From assembly GCA_044432945.1 (NCBI GenBank), contig JAWXUD010000034.1, forward strand, positions 1-16,447: a DNA stretch of 16,447 bases, read 5' to 3'. How positions within the stretch are numbered: the stretch's first letter is position 1; each line of letters starts with the position of its first letter. Under the pieces are notes generated by a model, which worked only from the letters and a program-made list of their open reading frames with translations, did not search any database and was not told the origin of the DNA. A program made the translations under genes and the position numbers. This document shows, piece after piece, positions 1 to 7,589 of this stretch. The DNA is from JAWXUD01 sp044432945 (GTDB taxonomy: Bacteria; Cyanobacteriota; Vampirovibrionia; Gastranaerophilales; Gastranaerophilaceae).

Positions 1-39
1 TAGTAGGAACAATTTCCGAGCTAATTAAAATCGCCAAAA

Positions 40-62
40 CGCCCAACACATAAGGTGTTAGG
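40..62 (-). terminator. weak hairpin, possible terminator or attenuator
   Basis: On the minus strand GCCTAACAC and GTGTTGGGC form a 9-pair stem with one G-T wobble around a 5-base loop. A short T-run (GTTTTGG, then GATTTT) follows. On the plus strand the wobble becomes a mismatch, so the minus orientation is favoured. The T-run is interrupted, so termination would be weak. Confidence 0.25.
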
Positions 63-108
63 CTAGTGGTACTTTTTTGTAGGAACAGTACTTTTTAGTC
101 ATAGTCAT
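58..108 (-). other. possible 16-codon leader ORF
   Basis: A short minus-strand frame starts at an ATG at 106-108 (a second in-frame ATG is at 100-102), encodes MTMTKKYCSYKKVPLA, and stops at TAA at 58-60, inside the hairpin at 40-62. No clear Shine-Dalgarno sequence precedes it. It lies downstream of the pnp terminator, so it would belong to a gene left of position 1. A leader peptide coupled to an attenuator is one reading; a chance frame in AT-rich DNA is equally possible. Confidence 0.15.
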
Positions 109-173
109 TTTTGACTTACAATTCGCATTTATTGTTATTTGAAAATACATTTAAATCTCAAATTATTTTTTAT

Positions 174-212
174 AAAAAAAGGCTGTTGAAGCATTTGCTT
201 CAACAGCCTTTT
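174..212 (-). terminator. intrinsic terminator of pnp
   Basis: GGCTGTTGAAGC (181-192) and GCTTCAACAGCC (197-208) form a perfect 12-bp stem with a 4-base loop. On the minus strand seven T follow (complement of 174-180). It lies 18 bases past the pnp stop codon. Four T at 209-212 could give weak activity on the plus strand. Confidence 0.93.
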
Positions 213-229
213 AAGATTTATATGATAAC

Positions 230-2371
230 TTAGATTAAGCCAGCTTTTTCTTCTTCAGAAACGCCTTTAATAGTCAAGTTAATACGTCCTTTTTCGTCAA
301 TTTTAACAACTTTAACGACAACTTCATCACCAACATTTAAATGTGGCTCGATAGTGTCAATTCTTTCGTTGCAAACTTGAGAAATATGAACCATACCATC
401 TTTACCAGAAGCGATTTCTACAAACGCACCGATTGGTATAATTCTTACAACTTTACCTTTTAAAACCATACCTTGTTCTGGTCTAAAAGTTAAGCTTTTA
501 ATCATTTTAATAGCGATGTCAGCACCTTCTTGATCGTTAGAAGTGATAGTAACAACACCACTATCTTGAATATCAATTTCAGCACCAGAAGCTTCGATGA
601 TAGCTCTAATTTGTTTACCACCAGGTCCGATAACTGTTCCGATATCTTCAGTAGCAACAGTTAAGGTTGTGATACTTGGAGCATATGGTGACATTTTTTC
701 ATTTGGTGTAGAGATAGCTTTTCTCATTTCAGCTAAGATATGTAATCTACCTTCTTTAGCTTGTGAAAGAGCTTTTCTTAGAGTTTCACCAGAAATCCCT
801 TTAGCTTTCATATCCATTTGTAAAGCTGTAATACCGTTGTCATCACCAGTTACTTTAAAGTCCATATCGCCTAAGAAATCTTCAATACCTTGAATATCTG
901 TTAAAACGACAGGGGTTTTGCCTTCTTCAGCGATCATACCCATTGCTACCCCACCGATCATTGATTTCACAGGAACACCAGCGTGCATCAATGCCATTGA
1001 AGAACCGCAAGTTGAAGCCATTGAAGTTGAACCATTTGATTCTAAGACATCAGAAGTTACTCTTATTGCATAACCAAATTCTTCTTCAGTTGGAAGAGCA
1101 GGAATGTTAGCACGTTCAGCTAACGCACCGTGTCCGACTTCACGTCTACCTGGACCTCTCATAGGTTTTACTTCACCAACAGAGAAGCCTGGGAAAATGT
1201 ATTTGTGCATGTATCTTCTTTCAGTTTCTGGGTCAACGCCGTCCATAACTTGTTTCATGCCAGGACCAGCTAATGTTGCTACTGATAAGACTTGAGTTTG
1301 TCCACGAGTGAATACTGCAGAACCGTGAGCTCTTGGTAAAACACCAACTTCACACCAGATAGGACGAACTTCATCAGATTTTCTTCCGTCAGCTCTAACG
1401 CCTTCATCAGTAATCATAGCACGCATAACTTTTTTCTCAGCATTTTTAAATTCTTCTGAAACAAAGTCAATTCCTGAATCTCCAATAATTTGTTTAATAT
1501 AATGATCATCGGCTAATTCATCAATTTTGGCTTTTACAGCTTTTTTAGCCTCATCAAGTTTTGTTTGTCTATAAGCTCTATCAAAGTTGTGATAAGCGTC
1601 AGATATCATATCGCCAGCAGTTTCTTTGATAATATTTTTCAATTCAGTTGTGTCATATGGGTTAACGAATTCTTGAGCTTCAACATTACATTCTTTAGCA
1701 AAAGCAGTTTGAATTTCGCATTGTTTGTTGATTTCTAGTTGTGCGAATTCAACAGCTGCCATAATAACGTCTTCTGTAACAAATTTACAGCCAGCTTCAA
1801 CCATAATTACAGAGTTGTAAGCACCAGAAACAACGATATCTAAATCAGAATCGTTAGCTTCTTTGTGAGTTGGGTTAGCGATAAAGTTGCCAGCAGCGTC
1901 ACGAGATACACGAACAGCACCGATTGGTCCTTCAAATGGAGCGCCTGAAAGCATTAACGCAAATGATGCACCAAGCATCGCCAATGTATCAGGTTGGTTT
2001 TGTTGATCATAGCTGAATAATTGAGCTACGATTTGTATGTCGTTTCTGTATCCTTTTGGAAATAATGGTCTGATTGGTCTGTCGATCAAGCGAGATACTA
2101 AGATAGCTTTATCACTTGCTCTACCTTCAGAACGGTTAAATCCACCTGGTATGCGACCGATTGAAGACATTCTTTCTTCATAATCTATTAATAATGGGAA
2201 GAAATCTATCCCTACACGTGGTTGTTTGCTAACTGTTGCGTGAACTAATAACATAGTATCACCACATCTTACTGTAACTGAACCATTTGCGGTATTAGCA
2301 TATTTGCCAGTTTCAACAGTAACCGTCTTTCCACCAATTTCAAATTGTGTTTGTTTTGTTTCTGGTTTCAT
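230..2371 (-). CDS. pnp: polyribonucleotide nucleotidyltransferase (PNPase)
   Basis: Phosphorolytic 3'-5' exoribonuclease that degrades RNA to nucleoside diphosphates; in other bacteria it is a trimer, often within a degradosome. The 713 residues match the family length of about 700. Order of domains: RNase PH-like 1 (about 10-145, with GGFNRSEGR at 76-84), a helical linker, RNase PH-like 2 (about 320-530, with RGPGRREVGHGALAERA near 405), KH (about 555-615, IGPGGKQI at 581-588) and S1 (about 633-702). The metal and catalytic residues known in E. coli are present as D498, D504 and K506. The ATG at 2371 is chosen because AAAGGA lies just upstream and the protein aligns from MKPETK; the frame is open a further 33 codons to 2470, but that stretch is the leader. 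It has its own promoter and terminator. No rpsO is adjacent, unlike in many bacteria. Confidence 0.98.
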   Translation of the reverse strand: MKPETKQTQFEIGGKTVTVETGKYANTANGSVTVRCGDTMLLVHATVSKQPRVGIDFFPLLIDYEERMSSIGRIPGGFNRSEGRASDKAILVSRLIDRPIRPLFPKGYRNDIQIVAQLFSYDQQNQPDTLAMLGASFALMLSGAPFEGPIGAVRVSRDAAGNFIANPTHKEANDSDLDIVVSGAYNSVIMVEAGCKFVTEDVIMAAVEFAQLEINKQCEIQTAFAKECNVEAQEFVNPYDTTELKNIIKETAGDMISDAYHNFDRAYRQTKLDEAKKAVKAKIDELADDHYIKQIIGDSGIDFVSEEFKNAEKKVMRAMITDEGVRADGRKSDEVRPIWCEVGVLPRAHGSAVFTRGQTQVLSVATLAGPGMKQVMDGVDPETERRYMHKYIFPGFSVGEVKPMRGPGRREVGHGALAERANIPALPTEEEFGYAIRVTSDVLESNGSTSMASTCGSSMALMHAGVPVKSMIGGVAMGMIAEEGKTPVVLTDIQGIEDFLGDMDFKVTGDDNGITALQMDMKAKGISGETLRKALSQAKEGRLHILAEMRKAISTPNEKMSPYAPSITTLTVATEDIGTVIGPGGKQIRAIIEASGAEIDIQDSGVVTITSNDQEGADIAIKMIKSLTFRPEQGMVLKGKVVRIIPIGAFVEIASGKDGMVHISQVCNERIDTIEPHLNVGDEVVVKVVKIDEKGRINLTIKGVSEEEKAGLI

Positions 2372-2387
2372 AATTTTCCTTTCTTTT

Positions 2388-2428
2388 CCGTAATTGAACT
2401 TTACGGGTTTTGCGTTTTTTCTTAACGC
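2388..2428 (-). promoter_or_regulatory. two small hairpins in the pnp leader
   Basis: CCGTAA (2388-2393) pairs with TTACGG (2401-2406), and GCGTT (2412-2416) pairs with AACGC (2424-2428), each around a 7-base loop. Both lie between the predicted transcription start and the pnp ribosome binding site. E. coli pnp is autoregulated through a structured leader cut by RNase III; whether these stems act similarly is inference. Confidence 0.35.
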
Positions 2429-2458
2429 TTTTTTTCTACATTTCTCTTGTTCTTTCAA

Positions 2459-2488
2459 ATTATAACGCAAACAAAAAGAATTAGTAAA
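2459..2488 (-). promoter_or_regulatory. pnp promoter
   Basis: On the minus strand a perfect -10 TATAAT (complement of 2459-2464) lies 18 bases from a -35-like TTTACT (complement of 2483-2488). The predicted start near 2452 gives a leader of about 80 bases. The -35 box lies inside the stem of the upstream gene's terminator. Confidence 0.6.
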
Positions 2489-2506
2489 TAACTTACTAAT
2501 TCTTTT
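2474..2506 (-). terminator. terminator between the 104-residue gene and pnp
   Basis: AAAAGAATTAGTAA (2474-2487) and TTACTAATTCTTTT (2493-2506) form a 14-bp stem with a 5-base loop. The outer A/T pairs supply a T-run on the minus strand. It separates the upstream gene from pnp. The stem is AT-rich, so it is weaker than the pnp terminator. Confidence 0.65.
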
Positions 2507-2538
2507 CTTTTTTCTTCTTTATGTTCTACTATTATGTT

Positions 2539-2853
2539 TTAAAAATGCATATCAAAACTTGATGGTTTACCATTAACTTTTTCATCTTCGATACGCATTG
2601 CAGAACCCATCGTAAATCCTTCTGCAAACAATTTATTTATTTTACCTGCAATATCACCGTTAAATACTTCTTCATTTTCTTCTAAAAATTCAAAAAGAGG
2701 ATCTGCAGGACCCGTGATTAGTTTACCTAACGTATCGCCAGCAAGCTTTGCAGTACGTTCACCAATCTCTGGAACTTTTACATTCAAGCCAAACGGTTTA
2801 TATGGTCTATTTAATGATGCACCTGAATCTGTCATTTGTCCGATATTCCTCAT
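2539..2853 (-). CDS. hypothetical protein, 104 residues
   Basis: Family not recognised. The product is small and soluble, with no signal peptide or membrane segment. The N-terminal 30 residues are Pro/Gly-containing and probably extended. A helical stretch follows (about 32-55), then an acidic segment (FEFLEENEEVF, about 53-63) and a second amphipathic helix. The start may be this Met or the in-frame ATG 18 bases downstream (2835), which has AGGA about 11 bases before it; neither has an ideal ribosome binding site. It sits alone between the HNH-like gene and pnp and is followed by its own terminator. Length, codon use and the terminator support a real gene. Confidence 0.65.
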   Translation of the reverse strand: MRNIGQMTDSGASLNRPYKPFGLNVKVPEIGERTAKLAGDTLGKLITGPADPLFEFLEENEEVFNGDIAGKINKLFAEGFTMGSAMRIEDEKVNGKPSSFDMHF

Positions 2854-2878
2854 AAATTAAGTACAAGTAATATATCGG
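2840..2878 (-). repeat. inverted repeat around the start of the 104-residue gene
   Basis: CCGATAT (2840-2846) and ATATCGG (2872-2878) are 7-base inverted arms 25 bases apart, flanking the first start codon at 2851-2853. They could be an operator or an mRNA stem that hides the start; a chance match is possible. Confidence 0.25.
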
Positions 2879-2922
2879 TCATTTCTCGTGAAAAATTTAA
2901 TATTTTGAAGAAATCTTTACAA

Positions 2923-4326
2923 TTATTTACATTCGTATTTTAGTTTAGACACATCTAGGTTTATTTTCCCTTCAGATAAAATACAAATAGTATTTCTGAA
3001 AGAGTTGATATAATCAGGTTCTATCCCTAACTTTTCAAACGTGCTTCTTTTATCTCTAGCTGATGGATTGCCATCATTAGCTAGTTCTATTAATCTATCA
3101 ACGTATTTTTGACAATATTTAGCGGTGTTTGGTTTTTCTTCTAATTGTAGGACAAAAGGCATATTTGATCTATCAGAATTTGCTTTACGAGTGGCTAACG
3201 CCGTATTTTTTAGAGTATTGCTTCCGCCATTGCCTCTTGGTGCTAAATGTTCTATAGAACCATATGATTCATATAAAAGTGCTTTTGCTATTTCGTTAGA
3301 ATTTTTTCGTGAATATTTCAATACAAATGCTGAAAAATCATTCGTTGAGGTCGGCAATTCTGAGCTTCTTGTAATTATTTGATCGACCATATCAGCGTCT
3401 TTGTGACTATGAATAATTTCGTGTAATTTGTATATGAAAGGTTTTCTTAAAAAAGGAACTATCACAGGTTCATTATTTATTTTCTTTTTGGTGTTTTCTA
3501 TTAATGTAGTCAGTTCTTCATTTCGTTTTAATCTTGGATTGCTCAACAAGTTAGTCATTTGATTAATAGTATTTTTTTGATAATTTTTATTATATTTAGT
3601 CATCTTATCATCTAGACTTTTTGCTAATTTAGTCATCTCTGATAATACTTTTTTCGTTCTTTTGTCGGAGTGATTATAAATAGGGACAATGGTTTTTTCG
3701 TAATCGTATAAAAATTCTTTTTTACTGTATTCTACCTGAATTGGTTTGTTATTAATTTGTTTTTGAGAGTTTGCAACCAATACTGCGACTTTTTCTTGCA
3801 TTTCTTTAGGTAATTGGCTACAGTCTTTTCTGACTCTGCCAACTATTGGTTTTTGTTTTGTTGCAAGAATTCGTGATTGTTTAGGAGTCATTTCTTTTAC
3901 TATTTCAACCAAGCTTTTAGCTGGAGAGGTTTTTGAAGTCTGCTTTATTGCGTTAAACAGTTGGCGTTCGTGTGGAAACATACTTTTCTCATATTGGTTT
4001 AAGACTTGAACTGCGTTATCTGAACGACCTTTAAAAACGCCTGCTCTTATATATTCGTCAATCTCTTTAGGGTCAACCATAGTCTTTCCTGTATAGATAC
4101 AAGGAATATCATATGCATAAAGGTTTTTTAAGCATTTAGGTGATTGATTGTTGACACTGCCAAAGCTAACTGTATCTGTTTTTAGTTGATTATTAATAGT
4201 AAAATCGTTTTGATTTTGGTTGTTAATAGAGAAACTATTTGTAAATGACGAACTTACAAACGGATTAGAATTCGCTTGTGAGTTATTTTGATTAATCTTA
4301 TTTGAAAATATGGGTAAAATTCGCAT
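2923..4326 (-). CDS. HNH-like protein with internal duplication, function unknown
   Basis: A 467-residue basic protein. Residues 1-50 are Asn/Gln/Ser-rich and look disordered, followed by a VSFG motif (53-56). Residues 65-85 carry C-x(10)-C-IYTGKTM. A unit of about 75 residues appears twice: positions from 183 (LVANSQKQINNKP, then EFLYDYEKTI) match those from 275 (LIENTKKKINNEP, then PFIYKLHEII), a period of 92. The C-terminus has an HNH-type pattern at 354-390: E359-H360, P363, GG at 367-368, N370, N374, N383 and N388-M-P. The first His and the Asn residues fit the fold, but paired zinc-binding Cys are absent and the last catalytic His/Asn is uncertain. No Shine-Dalgarno sequence precedes the ATG. 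It lies downstream of tsaB with a 68-base gap. Nuclease activity is inferred, not shown. Confidence 0.75.
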   Translation of the reverse strand: MRILPIFSNKINQNNSQANSNPFVSSSFTNSFSINNQNQNDFTINNQLKTDTVSFGSVNNQSPKCLKNLYAYDIPCIYTGKTMVDPKEIDEYIRAGVFKGRSDNAVQVLNQYEKSMFPHERQLFNAIKQTSKTSPAKSLVEIVKEMTPKQSRILATKQKPIVGRVRKDCSQLPKEMQEKVAVLVANSQKQINNKPIQVEYSKKEFLYDYEKTIVPIYNHSDKRTKKVLSEMTKLAKSLDDKMTKYNKNYQKNTINQMTNLLSNPRLKRNEELTTLIENTKKKINNEPVIVPFLRKPFIYKLHEIIHSHKDADMVDQIITRSSELPTSTNDFSAFVLKYSRKNSNEIAKALLYESYGSIEHLAPRGNGGSNTLKNTALATRKANSDRSNMPFVLQLEEKPNTAKYCQKYVDRLIELANDGNPSARDKRSTFEKLGIEPDYINSFRNTICILSEGKINLDVSKLKYECK

Positions 4327-4394
4327 ACTAATTAAATAGTTAAGAAGAAAATTTTTTGCTAATATATTACAAATTTTTTACATTTTTTATAAAT

Positions 4395-5012
4395 CTAACT
4401 AACAGGTGGTGGTTGAATATAAAGCGGTTTTAATTTTCGCCAATCACAATCGTCATTCAGTGATTTTTCTATTGCGATTTCTAACAAATATTTTCCTAGG
4501 TCTTTATCGCAATCTTGATATGAAATCCCGCCTAAAATAGGTTTTATTTTGTCATCGCTGATAATAAAATAATCGTTTTTTGAAATCTTGTCTTGAATAT
4601 CTTCTAACAATACAGCACCTTGAATTGTATCCTCAGCGAATAAATACGCCGAATTTTTGCGAGCATCTAGTGCAACAAGTGTTGGCTTTTCGCTATTATT
4701 TATCTTTGCCAAAATTTCTAAAGATGAAACCCCTATCGCTTTAATATTTAGTTGTTGTGCCATAACCCTAGCAACCGTGACGCAAGCACGAATTCCCGTG
4801 AAGCTTCCTGGACCAATGTTTACGGCAATCAAATCAATATTTTCGGGTTTATAGTTGTTTTGGCTTAAAACCTTTTGTATAGTTGAAATTAAAAAAGCAG
4901 AATGATATTTTGTGTCAGTGGTCTCAACAACCTCATTCGCTAAAATTGTTTCATCATTTTTTAATGCGACATACATTTTATTCAAGCAAGTATCAAATCC
5001 TAATGTTAACAT
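4395..5012 (-). CDS. tsaB: tRNA t6A biosynthesis protein TsaB
   Basis: Non-catalytic ASKHA-fold partner of TsaD in the complex that places threonylcarbamoyl on A37 of ANN-decoding tRNAs. The 205-residue length is normal. LGFDTC near the N-terminus and the family motif GPGSFTGIR (67-75) identify it, and it ends in the typical KPLYIQPPP-type tail. Its ATG overlaps the tsaE stop (ATGTTAA, 5006-5012), which implies translational coupling. TsaD is not in this window. It is the last gene of the operon; no strong terminator follows before the HNH-like gene. Confidence 0.93.
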   Translation of the reverse strand: MLTLGFDTCLNKMYVALKNDETILANEVVETTDTKYHSAFLISTIQKVLSQNNYKPENIDLIAVNIGPGSFTGIRACVTVARVMAQQLNIKAIGVSSLEILAKINNSEKPTLVALDARKNSAYLFAEDTIQGAVLLEDIQDKISKNDYFIISDDKIKPILGGISYQDCDKDLGKYLLEIAIEKSLNDDCDWRKLKPLYIQPPPVS

Positions 5013-5473
5013 TCAAGCCCCTTAATAATATTGTTTTCATCTTCACCAATAAATTCAAATTCATAAATCCTATCCTCATCATCAGAATAAGTTACGTTAA
5101 TTTTTAAGTGGTTGAATGGAACTTCGTCTTGAGAAAATTCAGCCCATTCCACAAAAGTTATGCATTGTCCTTGTGAGTATTCACGCAATTCATCGACAAT
5201 TGTATCAACGCCTTCGTTTTCTAATCGGTATAAGTCGAAGTGATAAATTGGCATAGAGCCTGTGTGATATTCGTTTAGTATTACAAAACTGGGGCTTGTT
5301 ACTCGTTCTTGAACCTCAAGTGCTTCAGCCACAAGTTTAACAAACGCAGTTTTGCCAGCTCCTATTTCTCCATAAAGGTTAATGAAACAACCTTTGTCAA
5401 CTAATCTTGCAAATTTTTCAGCAAGTTTTTTTGTATCATCTAATGAATGACATTTTTTAATGAATTTATTCAT
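5006..5473 (-). CDS. tsaE: tRNA t6A biosynthesis ATPase TsaE
   Basis: P-loop ATPase that resets the TsaB-TsaD complex during t6A synthesis. From the chosen ATG it has 155 residues, the usual size. Walker A is GEIGAGKT (35-42), followed by family motifs TSPSFVILNEY (59-69), HFDLYRL (78-84) and FVEW (107-110). The start at 5473 is preferred because AAGGTGG lies 6 bases upstream; the frame runs open 17 codons further into the cyclase gene, but that extension is cyclase coding sequence. The start overlaps the cyclase stop by 8 bases (5466-5473), and the end overlaps tsaB. The three genes are therefore probably translated in a coupled way. Confidence 0.94.
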   Translation of the reverse strand: MNKFIKKCHSLDDTKKLAEKFARLVDKGCFINLYGEIGAGKTAFVKLVAEALEVQERVTSPSFVILNEYHTGSMPIYHFDLYRLENEGVDTIVDELREYSQGQCITFVEWAEFSQDEVPFNHLKINVTYSDDEDRIYEFEFIGEDENNIIKGLEC

Positions 5474-6815
5474 AAACAACCACCTTATTGCGACCAGTAT
5501 CTTTTGCTTTATAAAGTGCAACATCAGCGAATTTTAACAAATCTTCTTCATTTTTGTCGTGTTCGTATTGATAAACCCCTAGACTTATTGTCACATTGAT
5601 ATTTTTATATTTAGGGTTGATTTTTGAAATATCAAATTGATGTTTTTCAACAGCCAACCTTAAACGTTCTGCGACCATTTGTGCATCAATTAAATTTGTA
5701 TAAGGTAATAATATTGCAAATTCTTCCCCGCCATATCTGCCTGCGATGTCATATTCACGTAGTTGTCTTTTTATGACCATAGAAATATTTTTCAAAACAA
5801 AATCACCAACCGCATGCCCATATGTATCATTAATTTTTTTGAAATAATCTATATCAAGCATAATTGAGCAAAGAGAGAGTTTTTGACGTTTTGAACTTGC
5901 AACCTCTTGTCGGATACGTTCTTCAAGTTGACGGCGATTGTTAAATCCTGTTAAAGCATCAAGCGTTGCGTGTTGCAAGATTTCTGCGTAAACACTTGCC
6001 CTATCAATAGTAGTCGCAGCTTGGTTCGATAATTGTTCAATATAATCAATCTCTTTTTCGCTCAATGCACTTTCAACACTTTTGGTTACGATGCAACCTT
6101 TTAATAGATTTTCAGTGATTAGTGGGAAAATACCGACTTTTTTATCAGGTGTTAAAATATAATCTGATTTGTTATTTAAACATTTAATAAGTTCAAAAAT
6201 CTTTGTATCTTTGCAAGCACCAGGCCAAACGAGCTTTAGCTCGTTATCGTTTTCGTCCATTACAAAGATATAAATCAAATGCTCTGACACAAATTTGTCT
6301 ATCATCTCCCCAATTATTGGGATAATATATGTGATGTCATATTGAGTTTCAATGATTTTTGCAATGTTTTTCATCGAATCGTGAAAGTCAATATTTTTTT
6401 GCATCTTTTCAACCAAAATTACATTTTGAACCTTTAACGAAATATTGAAAATGATATAATCAAGAAGTTTAAAGAAATTTTCTTCAAAATTACCAATGAT
6501 TTCAATCATTCCTATAACTTTCGATTGATTTTTAAGTGGATAATAAATGGTTTTTGGCGTTTGAATAGTTGCTTCTGTGCCTAATTTGTTAAATATTTCA
6601 TAAACTTCTTTGGCGTGTTTTTTTTGTAAAAACTCTTCAATCATTAACCAATTTTTAGCGAAATTTCTTAGTGTTTCAGAGGTTTCGTCAAATATGTAAA
6701 TATTTAATTCACTAACCCCAAATGGTTTGAAATAATTGCTTAAAACTCGAACAATACTACTTGCATTATTCGACTGGTTCAATTCAGTTGAAAGATTTTT
6801 GATATGTTTTAACAT
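5466..6815 (-). CDS. diguanylate cyclase with GAF-like sensor domains
   Basis: Predicted to make cyclic di-GMP from two GTP. The protein has 449 residues and no membrane segment. Two GAF-like regions occupy about 10-135 and 145-275, then a short helical linker (YAEILQHATLDALTGFNNRR, 276-295) leads into the GGDEF domain. That domain has the DIDYFKKIND metal and substrate segment (321-330) and the active signature GGEEF (362-366). An RxxD inhibitory site (R353-D356) lies exactly five residues before the signature, so product feedback inhibition is expected. AGAGG lies 6 bases before the ATG and overlaps the yebC stop. The gene sits between yebC and tsaE in a translation-related operon. The GAF ligand is unknown. 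Confidence 0.93.
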   Translation of the reverse strand: MLKHIKNLSTELNQSNNASSIVRVLSNYFKPFGVSELNIYIFDETSETLRNFAKNWLMIEEFLQKKHAKEVYEIFNKLGTEATIQTPKTIYYPLKNQSKVIGMIEIIGNFEENFFKLLDYIIFNISLKVQNVILVEKMQKNIDFHDSMKNIAKIIETQYDITYIIPIIGEMIDKFVSEHLIYIFVMDENDNELKLVWPGACKDTKIFELIKCLNNKSDYILTPDKKVGIFPLITENLLKGCIVTKSVESALSEKEIDYIEQLSNQAATTIDRASVYAEILQHATLDALTGFNNRRQLEERIRQEVASSKRQKLSLCSIMLDIDYFKKINDTYGHAVGDFVLKNISMVIKRQLREYDIAGRYGGEEFAILLPYTNLIDAQMVAERLRLAVEKHQFDISKINPKYKNINVTISLGVYQYEHDKNEEDLLKFADVALYKAKDTGRNKVVVYE

Positions 6816-6824
6816 AAATTGCCT

Positions 6825-7574
6825 CTATACGTCTAATTTCGCCATTATCTCATCAGAGATATCGAAATTAGCATAAACATTCTGAACATCATCATGTTCT
6901 TCAAGTTTATCTAAAAGTTTTAAAATTTGTCCAGCGATTTTTTCATCAACTACTTCTATTGAGTTTTGTGGAATTCTTGATAATTCTGCAGAAATCGCTT
7001 TGAAATTAGCTTTTTCTAACCCTTCGACAACTTGTTGGAAGTTTTCTAAGGTAGTTAAAACTTTATAATCGTCTTCTTCTTCAACAATATCAAGAGCGTC
7101 TAATCCAATTGCAGTTTCGAATAGATTTTCAAAATCTATGTCGTTATCAAAAGTAATGACACCACGTTGATCAAACATCCAGCCAACACAGCCAGTCGCC
7201 CCTAAGCTTCCGTTATATTTTGTGAAAAAGCTTCTGACGTCCCCTGCTGTACGGTTTCTGTTATCAGTCATAGTCTCAACAACAACAGCAACACCACCTG
7301 CAGCATAACCTTCATAGATTAACTCTTCGTAATTGTCCGCCGTTGAAGCTCCAGCACCTTTTTCCACTGCACGTTTAATATTGTCGTTTGGAAGTCCTGC
7401 TGCTTTAGCTTTTTCGATAGCTGTTCTCAAACGGAAGTTTCCATTTGGGTCTGCCCCGCCCATTCTTGCTGAAACAATTATTTCACGTGAATATTTTTGA
7501 AATACTACTGCACGTTGAGAGTCTACTTTTGCTTTTTTATGTTTAATGGTTGACCATTTTGAATGCCCTGACAT
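6825..7574 (-). CDS. yebC: YebC/TACO1-family translation factor
   Basis: Starts MSGHSKWSTIKHKKAKVD, the family hallmark, and has 249 residues, the normal length. PNDNIKRAVEKG near residue 60 and YEGYAAGGVAVVVE near 88 are further conserved blocks. Members were long annotated as transcriptional regulators; recent work links bacterial YebC and mitochondrial TACO1 to relief of ribosome stalling at polyproline stretches. AAAGGA lies 8 bases before the ATG. It is 15 bases downstream of the CNNM gene and 9 bases upstream of the cyclase, clearly the same operon. Confidence 0.96.
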   Translation of the reverse strand: MSGHSKWSTIKHKKAKVDSQRAVVFQKYSREIIVSARMGGADPNGNFRLRTAIEKAKAAGLPNDNIKRAVEKGAGASTADNYEELIYEGYAAGGVAVVVETMTDNRNRTAGDVRSFFTKYNGSLGATGCVGWMFDQRGVITFDNDIDFENLFETAIGLDALDIVEEEDDYKVLTTLENFQQVVEGLEKANFKAISAELSRIPQNSIEVVDEKIAGQILKLLDKLEEHDDVQNVYANFDISDEIMAKLDV

Positions 7575-7589
7575 CTGTTTTTTCCTTTA

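Noticed and set aside
597..893. Plus-strand open frame of about 98 codons opposite pnp
   Set aside because: It lies wholly inside the conserved PNPase coding sequence on the other strand, has no ribosome binding site, and encodes a low-complexity product typical of a shadow frame.
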